A stretch of DNA of 64,000 nucleotides, from positions 1 to 64,000 of the forward strand of contig CAKQCB010000003.1 in assembly GCA_934216615.1 (NCBI GenBank). The letters run 5' to 3'. Source of the stretch: an uncultured Anaerolineae bacterium (GTDB lineage Bacteria > Chloroflexota > Anaerolineae > Aggregatilineales > Phototrophicaceae). A program made the translations under genes and the position numbers. The notes below the pieces were generated by a model. That model saw only the letters and a list, made by a program, of their open reading frames with translations. It had not been told where the DNA came from and did not search any database. Position 1 is the stretch's first letter; the number at the start of each line of letters is the position of its first letter. This document shows, in pieces, positions 27,010 through 36,055 of the stretch.

Positions 27010-27029
27010 GAATATTTTCTCCCCACGCC

Positions 27030-28013
27030 TTAAGAGAAGCGAATACGTGGGTCGAGCCACGCCAGCATGAGGTCAGAAATCAACGTTCCAAGGAGCACCA
27101 AGAACCCGATGAACGTTAAGATCGTCCCCGCGAGAAATACATCTTGTGATTGTGTCGCGCTCAGATACGTGACTTGAATCGTCGGCAGATCAAGGACAAC
27201 GCTGGTGATCACAAACCCATTGACCAAGAAGGCCAGCGTTTGGCTCAACGCGCCGATGAGGGGATGAAGCGCATTTCGAAAAGCATGTTTCCAAATGATA
27301 GTGCGTTCGGGAACACCTTTTGCCCGTAACGCGGTGACATAATTTTTGCCCAATTCGTTGAGCAAGTTACCGCGCATCACGCGCATGACCCACGCCATCC
27401 CTGTGATGACCACCGCCAAAACAGGAATCCAGAGGTGCTTGAAGAAGTCCAGAATCAATGCGAGCGAGATGGGCTGGCCGATGAACTGCGGGGATTGTAA
27501 GCCCGTCAATACTTCGCCATTTAAGCGCCACGCAAATACCAAAAATGCGAGCGCAATTAAAAAGTCAGGTAAACCTAGACCAATAAATGAAACGGTCGTT
27601 AAAAAATTATCTGTTTTAGAATATTGATGGGTCGCCGAATATACGCCTAGCGCGATGCCGATCCCCCACGAGAGGACAAACGCAAAGAGCGACACCACCA
27701 CCGTAGGCCCTAATTTTGAAGCGATGATTTCTGAAACCGGTTGGCCTGTTGCTAAGGAAAGCCCAAAATCACCGCGTGCAAGATTCAGTGTCCAGTTTGC
27801 GAAGCGCACCATGAAGGGTTGATCTAACCCGTACTGCATACGCATCATATCTTCTTGTGACACTGCACTTTGATTGCCTGCCAACGCCTGTGAACGAACA
27901 TAGTTGCTCACATAGTCACCCGGCGGTAATTCCATGATGACGAAGCCTACAAAAGCGATCAAAATCATGGAGGGAATGAATTGTAGCAACCGCCTAACAA
28001 TATAGCGTGTCAT
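27030..28013 (-). CDS. OppB/DppB-type ABC transporter permease
   Basis: This 327-residue permease has six membrane segments and the permease loop motif (GNLLNELGKNYVTALRAKGV). The N-terminus MTRYIVRRLLQFIPSM is typical for OppB. It follows the solute-binding protein gene after 63 bases, which contain a strong stem-loop, and precedes OppC. Confidence 0.92.
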   Translation of the reverse strand: MTRYIVRRLLQFIPSMILIAFVGFVIMELPPGDYVSNYVRSQALAGNQSAVSQEDMMRMQYGLDQPFMVRFANWTLNLARGDFGLSLATGQPVSEIIASKLGPTVVVSLFAFVLSWGIGIALGVYSATHQYSKTDNFLTTVSFIGLGLPDFLIALAFLVFAWRLNGEVLTGLQSPQFIGQPISLALILDFFKHLWIPVLAVVITGMAWVMRVMRGNLLNELGKNYVTALRAKGVPERTIIWKHAFRNALHPLIGALSQTLAFLVNGFVITSVVLDLPTIQVTYLSATQSQDVFLAGTILTFIGFLVLLGTLISDLMLAWLDPRIRFS

Positions 28014-28027
28014 GCCTATACTCCGTG

Positions 28028-28060
28028 ATAGATGAGAGGGGTTGAATCCCTCTCATCTAT
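28028..28060 (-). terminator. intra-operon stem-loop between the solute-binding protein and permease genes
   Basis: ATAGATGAGAGGG (28028-28040) and CCCTCTCATCTAT (28048-28060) form a perfect 13-bp stem with a seven-base loop. There is no T-run after it on the minus strand, so it is more likely an mRNA-stabilising or partial attenuating hairpin that favours expression of the binding protein over the membrane parts, as known for the malE-malF type of spacing. Confidence 0.75.
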
Positions 28061-28076
28061 TTACCTTACGTGAAAT

Positions 28077-29987
28077 CTATTCTTGATCGAAATAGAATTG
28101 TTCGGGGTCAGCAGTGCCGGGGAAGCCCAAGTCCCAAGAGGCAACGAGGCCAATTTCAGGGACGTTGTGGAAGTTGTTACGCACAATCACAGGGCTAGGA
28201 TGTTGACCAATTGTACCGATGTTGATAGGCCCATGATCAAGGTGAATTTGATACGCCGCTAACAGCGCAGCATTACGTTCTTCGTTGGTGGTCGCCGCAA
28301 CCGCCACGCTATAGGCATCTTGCAGTTGTTCCAACATTGAACCTTCACGCGGGGCAACCCCTTCAGCACCACCAGATTGATAGTACGTACCGAAGTTCAT
28401 ACCCGCCATTGACCATTGAACGCCTTCTACAGGTGCCCAAACGGTAGGTGCAGAGAGCAAGCCCCATCCTGCAGCGCTAGGCCAAGCGAAGATTTGAACC
28501 AGTCCCGCTTCATTGGCGGTGGTGTATTCATCCCATGTCATGATGTTGATGGTGGTCTTGATGCCAACTGCTTGCCAGTCTTGTTGAACCAGTTCCAACG
28601 TTTGCGCAACTTTAGTATCGTCGGGGAACATAGTCACAAACAATTCAAGTTCAGTACCATCAGGACGTTCGCGGAACCCATCTCCATTGGTATCGACAAC
28701 ACCGATGCCGTCTAACAAGCTCGCGGCTTCTTCAGGGCTATATTCAATGTAGGAATTGGCCCACGCTTCGTAGAGTGCTTGTCCTTCTGGGCTTTGGAAT
28801 TCTTCCGCTTGGGGCAACATCGAGAACTGACGTGGAGTTGCCAAACCAAGCGCGGTCACATCATTGATGCGCGTACGGTCAATTGCAACCGACAATGCTT
28901 GGCGGAATTCTTGCGTATACATCAAGTCTTCCAAGCCATCATCAGCAAGATCATACATAGGCATCAACCACGGCCATGCGAAGTCACCACGATCCCACAT
29001 AATGACGTGATAGCCACCGGCTTCAGCATTTTCGAGGATGAGTGGCACATCTTGTAACGCCACGTCACGCACTTGCATATCCAGTTCACCTGCCAACGCA
29101 CGCAACGTCACTTGTTCAGAGACAGCGCCCGAAGCAATTTGAACCTGAATGTTATCGATATAGGGCAATTGATTGCCTTCGGTATCGACCTTCCAGTAAT
29201 AAGGATTGCGTGTGAGGGTTGCGAGTTGGTCAGCAACATAGCTGGTCACCATCCACGGGCCAATCGTTGGCATGTCGGGAAAGTGTAAGCGCGTGGCTGA
29301 GTTATAACGGTTCATCAACTCGGTGGTGTCGGTCACTTCGCTGTTATACGCAGGGTGGAATTGTTGCATATAGTGTTCAGGAACGAGCGATTGAGCAGAG
29401 TTCCACGGCCCACGAGAATGATTTTCAAGGAACAAGGGATTAGGTGCGGCAAACGACAGGGTGAGTGTGTACTCATCCACACGGTCAATCGTCATCAATT
29501 CACCATTGACGACAGTACCCGCAGCAGCGCTCACCGGAATATCTTCGTTGAGCACCATATCGTTCCACCAGAACAAGTAATCATCGGCAGTCAATGGCTC
29601 ACCATCTGACCAGCGGATGCCTTGGCGGAAATGGATGGTGACTTGGGTCGCATCGTCATTCCATTCCCATGCTTCTAACACGTTAGGACGGAAGCCCGAC
29701 GCATCACGGTTCCACTTGAGAAACCCTTCTACGCCCGCCGTCATCAACGTGAAGCCGAGTTCATTATTTTGGTCGAGCATACGCCATGTACCGCCGTATT
29801 GGCCGACCTGCTCAACAGGTTCGATCACAAGGGGCACAGGTGGCAAACGTTCTTCAATGGGAGGAAGGGTGCCTGCCGCAACCAATTCGGCGAGGGAAGG
29901 CGCTTCGTTGTAGGTGGTGTCTTGAGCAAACGCCATACCACTCAAAGTGAGTGTCAATGACGCTGCTAATAAAAGTCGCTTAAGCAT
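28077..29987 (-). CDS. extracellular solute-binding protein, family 5 (SBP_bac_5)
   Basis: This 636-residue protein has a clear signal peptide (MLKRLLLAASLTLTLSGMAFA, cleaved before QDTTY) and no lipobox Cys. It has the family-5 landmarks: WEWNDDATQVTIHFRQGIRWSDGEPLTADDY (spread over about residues 105-135), DMQVRDVALQDVP, FRQALSVAIDRTRIND and a long C-terminal lobe. It captures the substrate for OppBCDF. Its neighbours (alpha-galactosidase, AraC regulator) suggest an oligosaccharide ligand instead of peptides, as known for several family-5 proteins. AGGAGTAATTGCA precedes the ATG. Confidence 0.93.
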   Translation of the reverse strand: MLKRLLLAASLTLTLSGMAFAQDTTYNEAPSLAELVAAGTLPPIEERLPPVPLVIEPVEQVGQYGGTWRMLDQNNELGFTLMTAGVEGFLKWNRDASGFRPNVLEAWEWNDDATQVTIHFRQGIRWSDGEPLTADDYLFWWNDMVLNEDIPVSAAAGTVVNGELMTIDRVDEYTLTLSFAAPNPLFLENHSRGPWNSAQSLVPEHYMQQFHPAYNSEVTDTTELMNRYNSATRLHFPDMPTIGPWMVTSYVADQLATLTRNPYYWKVDTEGNQLPYIDNIQVQIASGAVSEQVTLRALAGELDMQVRDVALQDVPLILENAEAGGYHVIMWDRGDFAWPWLMPMYDLADDGLEDLMYTQEFRQALSVAIDRTRINDVTALGLATPRQFSMLPQAEEFQSPEGQALYEAWANSYIEYSPEEAASLLDGIGVVDTNGDGFRERPDGTELELFVTMFPDDTKVAQTLELVQQDWQAVGIKTTINIMTWDEYTTANEAGLVQIFAWPSAAGWGLLSAPTVWAPVEGVQWSMAGMNFGTYYQSGGAEGVAPREGSMLEQLQDAYSVAVAATTNEERNAALLAAYQIHLDHGPINIGTIGQHPSPVIVRNNFHNVPEIGLVASWDLGFPGTADPEQFYFDQE

Positions 29988-30072
29988 TGCAATTACTCCT
30001 AAATACTTATAAAACCTTGCATTATTTTAAAATTCATCTAGTTTGTTTTAAGCTCGGCTCGCTCCTTTCCTA

Positions 30073-30086
30073 ATACACTCGTGTAT
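30073..30086. promoter_or_regulatory. candidate operator: ATACAC-TC-GTGTAT inverted repeat
   Basis: ATACAC (30073-30078) and GTGTAT (30081-30086) form an inverted repeat with a two-base spacer, about 90 bases upstream of the solute-binding protein gene and after the alpha-galactosidase stop. Size and position fit a dimeric repressor or activator site; the binding protein is unknown. Confidence 0.35.
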
Positions 30087-30117
30087 GGATTGTCGTTAAG
30101 CGAAAATAGCTGCTTAA

Positions 30118-32256
30118 CTATGCGCGTGAAATCCGAATCATGCGGCTCACAAATGATCCCCGCAGGGCGGTTGGAATCCCTTGTTTCATCAAGGATTGCC
30201 CACTCCATAAGTCATCCCACCCTTCTACTTTATACTGCGCGTCAGGGTCTAAGCCTTGTAAAAACAGCGGCGTGGCAAAGTAGCCAAAGTTGGATTGACC
30301 TAAGAATACAAAAACAACAGCCTCATGCCCCTGTGGATGGGTGAATTGGAAAGCACTCAATGCACTCTCTCTTGGGGAACGCAAACGATAGAAAGCGCCG
30401 AGTTGGATGGTTTCGCGAACCTCTTTATAAAGCGCGATATAGTGTGCGGCTTGATCTAAATCTGCCTGTGACCACAGCGTGAGGTCAGCACCCATCCCTA
30501 AAACACCCATCATCGCAACATGGAAGCGGTACTCCAGTGAATAGCTTCTTCCATTAATCCCATTCGGGTCAGTCACCCACATCATACGGGTGAGTGGGGT
30601 ATAAGCTTGGGTGAACCCTTCTTGGATGAACAAATCATCATAAGGATCCGTGTTATCGGTCATCCAAAATTGCTCGGCATACGTCATAATGCCGAGGTCT
30701 ACACGCCCGCCCCCGCCCGAACAGGATTCAAATAGAACGTGAGGGAATTTGTCACGGAGCTTACGCCATATTTCATAAAGACCGCGCGTATGACGAACCC
30801 AAACTTCGCGGTCACGGCCTTCAGGCGCATCCAGCCAGCCCGGTTCACTAAAATGACGGTTCATATCCCATTTCACAAACTTGATGTTGTTATTGGCTAA
30901 CAAGTCATCGATGAAATTGAAGATGTATTCCTGAACATCTTCGCGGGACACGTTCAAAACATATTGATTGCGACCAGTGCTGAGTGGGCGGTTTGGAAAG
31001 TGATAAATCCACTCTGGATGAGCGCGGTACAAATCACTATCAGGGTTGACCATTTCTGGCTCTACCCAAATGCCAAAATCCATCCCAAGCCCATTGATGT
31101 GCCGAACCAACGGTTCTAAACCTTGAGGGAACTTATCACGGTTGACGTACCAATCACCGAGGCCAGCACGGTCATTATTGCGCTGTCCAAACCATCCGTC
31201 GTCCATCACAAAAAGTTCAACGCCCATCTTGGAAGCTAGTTCAGCGGCTTTTTCTTGATTCTCAAAGCTGACATCAAATTCCGTGACATACCAAGAGTTG
31301 TAAACGACAGGACGCGGTTGCTTCGCGGTGACTTTGGGAACCACATGCGCATTTTGATAGGCATGGAGTAAACGGCTGGCGCCACCATATCCGCTATGGG
31401 TGAACCCTGCGACAAAGTGAGGGGTTTCAAAAATTTCGCCCCCATTCAAACGCCATTGAAAATCGAAGTCATGGATGCCCCCTGTCACATACACGTGTTC
31501 AAAGGCATCCCGCTCGATGATGATTTTATAATTTCCACTAAAGGCGAGCGCACCAAACCACACATCGCCATGGGTTTCGCTTGCGCCACCTTCTGGAGCG
31601 AGCATGAAAAACGGGTTGGAATCATACCCTGTACTGCCACGCAGCCGTTCAATAAGTTGTTTTCCGCGTGGCAATTCCACCCTTTGAATCTGAAATTCTC
31701 CGCCCCATTTACCGTTGAGCGTGGTCAATTGGTAGTTGTCACGACGCGGGAGATGCCACGCCGCCGACAATACTTGTTCAATCTCAATCGGACTTTCGCC
31801 GACATTCTCAATTTCGGCTTTGCGCAAGATCACGTCATGCTCAACATATACTTGATAGATCAAGCGCACCTGAAGCGGGTAATACTGGTCGCGCAAGTAG
31901 ATCGTCAAGGTGGGAATACCCTCTACCTCTGTGACCGTCGTATCTTCATAATCGAGGATGCAAGCGCGTACCCCGTCACTAAAGCGAACTTTAAGACACG
32001 GTTCGTTGAACTTGTAGTCACCCCATGCGGGGTATTCTTCGTGGGTATTCCGCGCAAAATTCCAATTACCCAATGGGTCAAAGGATAGCGATTTTGGAAG
32101 ATAGTCTGTTAAGAGGGGTAACTTCTCACCCCAATAGAGGTTCTCAAGATGTTTCTTGTCATTCCAAGAAAACGCATACGCACTATTTCGGGTTTCTAAA
32201 ACCCAAACGGTTTCTTGTGTTTTTGTTTGAATGACTTGGATCGGTGAAGTTCCCAT
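30118..32256 (-). CDS. alpha-galactosidase, glycoside hydrolase family 36
   Basis: This 712-residue enzyme cleaves alpha-1,6-linked galactose from raffinose-type sugars. It has the N-terminal beta-supersandwich and then the barrel with VYNSWYVTEFDV, ELFVMDDGWFG, GLGMDFGIWVEPEMV, the nucleophile Asp464 in KWDMNRHF and the acid/base Asp534 in TDNTDP after SCSGGGGRVDLG. There is no signal peptide, so it acts on imported sugar. I chose the ATG at 32254-32256 (AAAGGGAC upstream); the open frame continues upstream to 32442 but that part does not look like the family. It precedes the importer genes on the same strand. Confidence 0.93.
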   Translation of the reverse strand: MGTSPIQVIQTKTQETVWVLETRNSAYAFSWNDKKHLENLYWGEKLPLLTDYLPKSLSFDPLGNWNFARNTHEEYPAWGDYKFNEPCLKVRFSDGVRACILDYEDTTVTEVEGIPTLTIYLRDQYYPLQVRLIYQVYVEHDVILRKAEIENVGESPIEIEQVLSAAWHLPRRDNYQLTTLNGKWGGEFQIQRVELPRGKQLIERLRGSTGYDSNPFFMLAPEGGASETHGDVWFGALAFSGNYKIIIERDAFEHVYVTGGIHDFDFQWRLNGGEIFETPHFVAGFTHSGYGGASRLLHAYQNAHVVPKVTAKQPRPVVYNSWYVTEFDVSFENQEKAAELASKMGVELFVMDDGWFGQRNNDRAGLGDWYVNRDKFPQGLEPLVRHINGLGMDFGIWVEPEMVNPDSDLYRAHPEWIYHFPNRPLSTGRNQYVLNVSREDVQEYIFNFIDDLLANNNIKFVKWDMNRHFSEPGWLDAPEGRDREVWVRHTRGLYEIWRKLRDKFPHVLFESCSGGGGRVDLGIMTYAEQFWMTDNTDPYDDLFIQEGFTQAYTPLTRMMWVTDPNGINGRSYSLEYRFHVAMMGVLGMGADLTLWSQADLDQAAHYIALYKEVRETIQLGAFYRLRSPRESALSAFQFTHPQGHEAVVFVFLGQSNFGYFATPLFLQGLDPDAQYKVEGWDDLWSGQSLMKQGIPTALRGSFVSRMIRISRA

Positions 32257-32561
32257 TTCAGCACGTCCCTTTCGTGACCCTAGAACAGTCAGATGAAATA
32301 GCGCTGAGCGGTTGCAACTTACAATAAGAGGTCGGTAATTTTGACAAAATTCTAGCCCTGAAGAAGAAAGTTGTTTTACTGTAATTTTTCTTAAAGATAC
32401 TCCGCGCGATACGTCGGTGCAATAGAAAATCAAACCATTCATTGGATTATCTTCTGATTTTTGTCACCAGTTTTCGCCTAGTAAGCGGGGATAAGTAAGA
32501 CTATATTGTTTTATTACTTGTGTTACAAAGTAGAGCGAGCGAATGCTCAAATACGGGGTTT
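32257..32561. other. 305-base gap upstream of the alpha-galactosidase gene
   Basis: This holds the 5' region of the alpha-galactosidase gene. The galactosidase frame is open to an ATG at 32442, but those 62 codons show no family similarity and I take them as leader. No clear -10/-35 pair or terminator was recognised. Confidence 0.45.
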
Positions 32562-32930
32562 TTATGGGGTGGAGTCATCATTTTTTGAACGAAACGCAGT
32601 CTCAATAAAATGAATTCCTGCCAAAACCTGATCAACGCGCTGTGAAGACAGTGTGCCGATATAAGCACCTAATTGGTGTATTTTGACTTGCGCTTGTTTG
32701 GCGACTTCAATCACTGTTTGCTTCGGTAAATTGGCTTCACCTATTTCAAGCAAAATATTTCCCGGCAGGCGGATTCGTTTCAAATTTGACGTTAAGGCGC
32801 ACAATAAAATCACACCTTCTGCGTTGATGTGGACGATCACATAAGGATGCGCAATATCCGACTTTAAAGTTGTCACGGCGTGCGGGTCAAGCCAATAAAT
32901 ATCGCCGCGTTGAACGTCCATTGTATCCAT
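32562..32930 (-). CDS. PemK/MazF-like protein, no antitoxin seen
   Basis: The 122-residue protein begins DVQRGDIYWLDP and continues HPYVIVHINAEG, LLCALTSNLKR, and GEANLPKQTVIEVAKQAQV, all in the order seen in PemK/MazF endoribonucleases. Members cut mRNA at short motifs and are normally paired with an antitoxin gene just upstream. Here the 109 bases upstream have only a 22-codon frame that does not look like an antitoxin, and downstream lies the alpha-galactosidase. It may be a solitary toxin, a domesticated regulator or a DNA/RNA-binding relative. Start could also be the ATG three codons later. Confidence 0.7.
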   Translation of the reverse strand: MDTMDVQRGDIYWLDPHAVTTLKSDIAHPYVIVHINAEGVILLCALTSNLKRIRLPGNILLEIGEANLPKQTVIEVAKQAQVKIHQLGAYIGTLSSQRVDQVLAGIHFIETAFRSKNDDSTP

Positions 32931-33039
32931 CTTCTCGACTCAGTTTAGGGACGGGATGATTATTTACCAACAGGCTTCATCACCACAAAAAGCGCTCTGG
33001 AGACACCCCTCAAAATGTGGAGAGCCATCCTCATTGGCC

Positions 33040-33423
33040 TTATTTTTTCATCTTCAAGATTTTTTCACGGGCTTTTTGCAAATTCCGCTCAACACAGAAT
33101 TTCGTAATATCTGCGATGAGGTCGAGTGGAAGCGGTTGGTTCAAAGGGAATTTAATATTCCCCTTCTCGACGTCATATTCTGCCAAGCGATCTCTAAATG
33201 CCTCGATGCCACTGGATGCAGGGTAAATTCCAATATGATTTTTCCACGCGCCGAAATGAAGTAAGTTTCCTTCTTGCGCAAAGGTTGGCATCCCATAGCT
33301 GATTTTTTCGGTCGCGTCTGGCGCAGCTTCGCGGATTGTGCTCCGAATCTGTTCCAGCAGTTGTTGAATCTTTTCAGGAAACGTGGCGATGTACTCATCA
33401 ACCGTCTTGAATTTGGTGTTCAT
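33040..33423 (-). CDS. DUF1801 (YdhG-like) protein
   Basis: The 127-residue protein has the DUF1801 pattern: TVDEYIATFPEKIQQLLEQI at the start, EKISYGMPTF, HFGAWKNHIGIYPA and a basic helical end. The fold resembles YdhG/YjhX-type proteins; some were called iron-chaperone-like, but the function is unsettled. The ATG at 33421-33423 has GAGGGG upstream. It lies 20 bases after the mannosyltransferase gene. Confidence 0.85.
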   Translation of the reverse strand: MNTKFKTVDEYIATFPEKIQQLLEQIRSTIREAAPDATEKISYGMPTFAQEGNLLHFGAWKNHIGIYPASSGIEAFRDRLAEYDVEKGNIKFPLNQPLPLDLIADITKFCVERNLQKAREKILKMKK

Positions 33424-33443
33424 CAAGCGCCCCTCGCTACGGT

Positions 33444-34604
33444 TTAGCCAACAAATACCCCAATGACAAAAAGATAAAAGGTCAACATTAAAAATAATAT
33501 ACTTCCTAATAAGAAGTATTTCCTGACTTTTTTATTTTCAGTCATCATGGTAATCGTCAGGGATAAAGGGAAAACCACTAAAGCGTAACGATTAAAACTA
33601 TATACGCTCGAAGATAAGGGGATACAAATCATTAATGCAGCGAGAATAAACTGATTCCAGCCCAGTTTTTTCCAAATAAAAGGCAGAATCATAAGGCATA
33701 TAAAGCCCAAAAATAATTCTAAGGGGGCAAAGTAACCATATAAGGTTTCATTGAAGATACCTTCAAGAGTCGTCAAAAGAACATGGATGGGATTTGTAAC
33801 TTTCTTTCCCCATTGAGATTGTGCTTCTAAAAAAAGTAATGGATTACCAAATTGCATAGCCAGATAGGACATATAAGCAAGTAATCCTAAAGGTGTAAGC
33901 TGAATAAAAAACAGATTTCTCCAAGCTCGCATTGTCTTAGGCTCACGCCAATAGATACGTAACCACTCTAAGCACAAATAAACCCACAGTACCACCCCAA
34001 CAACTCGCGTAGCAGAGGCTAACGCGCCACATATCCCCGCAACCAGCCAATGATCTTTTTCAACCGCAACAATACAGCTAATCACTAAGAGAAAAAATAA
34101 ACTCTCTGTGTAGACAGCGCTGAAGAAGAAGGTGTTGGGCACAAAACATAGATACAGAATAAAAAGCTGAGCGAGTGTCTGTCGCTGAAACTTCTCTAAA
34201 ATGTACCGATAACAGAGAATCAGACATGCTACAAAACATAAATTACTAATAAGCCATCCGCTTAAATAAGGTTGTTGAATCAGGGTATCGACTATCCGTA
34301 TGGCGATGGGGTAAAGAGGGAAAAAGGCGATAGAACTCATTTCGCCGGGCGTAAAAGAATACCCATTTTCTGCGATGAGTACATACCAACGGCTATCCCA
34401 ACGCGCCCACATATCGAGCAAGGGGTTTTCTGGAACTGGGCGAACCGTCAAATAATCGCCTGAAAATGTGGCAAACGTGATGAGTCCGATCCCCACTAAA
34501 AATAAACGCGATAGTATGAAGATCATTAACGGGTATGCCCAGTAAGAACGCTGGATAGTAACAAGCCAACCAGAAGAAAGGATGGCGTCGTTTTCTTTCA
34601 CCAT
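33444..34604 (-). CDS. PIG-V-like mannosyltransferase family membrane protein
   Basis: This 386-residue protein has about nine to ten membrane segments. It shows landmarks of the GPI mannosyltransferase II/PIG-V-like group: an external WARWDSRWYVLIAENGY (the WD-x-x-WY motif), AFFPLYPIAIR, PNTFFFSAVYTESLFFLL and SATRVVGVVLWVY. It should transfer a sugar from a lipid-linked donor to an external acceptor. The acceptor is unknown. It is followed by a DUF1801 gene with unrelated look, so the two need not be linked in function. Confidence 0.78.
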   Translation of the reverse strand: MVKENDAILSSGWLVTIQRSYWAYPLMIFILSRLFLVGIGLITFATFSGDYLTVRPVPENPLLDMWARWDSRWYVLIAENGYSFTPGEMSSIAFFPLYPIAIRIVDTLIQQPYLSGWLISNLCFVACLILCYRYILEKFQRQTLAQLFILYLCFVPNTFFFSAVYTESLFFLLVISCIVAVEKDHWLVAGICGALASATRVVGVVLWVYLCLEWLRIYWREPKTMRAWRNLFFIQLTPLGLLAYMSYLAMQFGNPLLFLEAQSQWGKKVTNPIHVLLTTLEGIFNETLYGYFAPLELFLGFICLMILPFIWKKLGWNQFILAALMICIPLSSSVYSFNRYALVVFPLSLTITMMTENKKVRKYFLLGSILFLMLTFYLFVIGVFVG

Positions 34605-34800
34605 TCAAATAACCTATTTAATACATGTCGTGATAGATCGCTTACTCAAACAATCGCTTTACTCTACTATAGTTTCATCTTTTGACGATGACTACATGCC
34701 TTAAATAGACGACTTTTCAAAAAGACCGAAACTTTTTTGCAACTTTCCAGACTGTATAGATGCAATATCAATTTGTGATCGATTTGTTTTGAGGACCGTC

Positions 34801-35892
34801 ATGTTAAACAAACACAAAATTTCCATCAGCACACTCATCGTCATCGCGGCATTCATGCTCGCTTTGATCGCGTCACCATTTGCGCTTCAAGCACAAAATA
34901 CCCGTAACGCTCAAATTTATGGCGTGATTGAAGCAGTCAACACTAACAGCATCAATATCAACCGCCAGCAGGTCGATATTCGTCAAGCGACGGTGAATGC
35001 CCCGCTGACAGTAGGAACCTTCGTGCATATCACAGGGGTTTTAAACTCGAATAATGTCTTGGTCGCCCAAAACATTACAACACCCCCTGTCGGTGTCACC
35101 GTCGATGAGGCTCAATTAGTGGGCACCATTAATAGCATCAATGGCACCCAATGGACTGTCGGCGGAACCAGCGTACAAACCGCCAGCGCCCAAATTACAG
35201 GCACGCCTGCTCTGGGTCAGCCTGTGCGTGTCTATGCGACGATGACCGCTCCGAATACTTGGCAGGCGCGGGTAGTCGAAGTCATCCCTGCAGGGACAAA
35301 TATCCCTTCTGGAAATAATCTTGAAATCACGGGGACGTTACAAAATATTCAAGGAACGGGTGTGACGATTGCGGGGCAATCCATCCCCATGGTGAATGCC
35401 CAACTGACTGACCCGCTGATTGTAGGCATCGTGATGTCTGCGCGTGTGGACAATACCAACGGCGCGTTTAATGCTCAAGGCTTCTCTATTACAGGGAATA
35501 CCCCTACATTAGGAACGGTCACGCCAACCCCTGTGCCTCAAGGGCAAGTCAATATCGTCCCCACGACACAAGGGCAAGGGAGAACACCTATCACCGTAGA
35601 CCAAGCGATTACCATTGCATTGGGTGTCTTTCCTTCAAGCAGAGTGGATGAAGTCGAGCTTGATTCCCGTTTTGGCGGGACTTTGGTTTGGGAAATCGAC
35701 CTGACCAATGATCGTGATGTCATCATCGATGCCAATACAGGGGTGATCTTGATGATCGAAAATGACGACGACGATTGGGATGACAGCCAAGATGATGATC
35801 GTTTTGATGACGATGATGATTGGGACGACGACGATGATTGGGATGACGATGATGATGACGATTGGGACGACGACGATGACGATGATGATTAA
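34801..35892 (+). CDS. secreted DUF5666-like / PepSY protein with Asp-Trp tail
   Basis: The 363-residue protein has a signal peptide (hydrophobic stretch to ALQAQ at about residue 32), three related beta-rich modules of the DUF5666 kind (about 35-90, 100-160, 170-230: IYGVIEAVNTNSINI, LVGTINSINGTQWTV, ITGTLQNIQGTGVTI), a Pro-rich linker, a PepSY domain (about 262-318, TVDQAITIALGVFP, VWEIDL) and a ~45-residue tail of Asp with regular Trp. The tail is encoded by a GAY-rich low-complexity run. The start is ATG 34801, after GAGGA. The tail could bind calcium or another cation; this is inference. It precedes an ECF sigma and an anti-sigma-like gene whose product has the same kind of tail. Confidence 0.75.
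   Translation: MLNKHKISISTLIVIAAFMLALIASPFALQAQNTRNAQIYGVIEAVNTNSININRQQVDIRQATVNAPLTVGTFVHITGVLNSNNVLVAQNITTPPVGVTVDEAQLVGTINSINGTQWTVGGTSVQTASAQITGTPALGQPVRVYATMTAPNTWQARVVEVIPAGTNIPSGNNLEITGTLQNIQGTGVTIAGQSIPMVNAQLTDPLIVGIVMSARVDNTNGAFNAQGFSITGNTPTLGTVTPTPVPQGQVNIVPTTQGQGRTPITVDQAITIALGVFPSSRVDEVELDSRFGGTLVWEIDLTNDRDVIIDANTGVILMIENDDDDWDDSQDDDRFDDDDDWDDDDDWDDDDDDDWDDDDDDDD
35763..35889 (+). repeat. GAY-type low-complexity tract coding the Asp/Trp tail
   Basis: The last ~130 bases of the gene are mostly GAC and GAT codons, interrupted by TGG at intervals. Codons alternate between GAC and GAT rather than being a pure triplet array, which suggests selection on the peptide and not only slippage. 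Confidence 0.85.
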
Positions 35893-35917
35893 TATCTGAT
35901 CTGCTCTACCTAAAGTC

Positions 35918-35951
35918 AAAAGCTCAGAGGAAACAATCCCCCTGAGCTTTT
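35918..35951 (+). terminator. terminator after the PepSY gene
   Basis: AAAAGCTCAG (35918-35927) pairs with CTGAGCTTTT (35942-35951), giving a stem with terminal T residues, 26 bases after the stop codon. Confidence 0.75.
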
Positions 35952-36055
35952 CATATCTCAATTCATAATTTGCACGATAGCTTGCAAATAATAGAGGAAG
36001 TCCCTACTATCTGAACTCAATCAACGATAATCATGGCTTCAACATTGGAGAATGA

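Noticed and set aside
32956..33264. Plus-strand frame of 102 codons, considered as an antitoxin partner for the PemK/MazF-like gene
   Set aside because: It is mostly antisense to the DUF1801 gene and has no antitoxin-like features.
34737..34760. TTGCAA and TATAGA before the PepSY gene as promoter
   Set aside because: The space between them is only 12 bases, too short for a sigma-70 promoter.
35635..35961. Minus-strand frame rich in Ile and Val, looking like a membrane protein
   Set aside because: It is the reverse reading of the Asp-coding GAY tract and so gives Ile/Val by chance.
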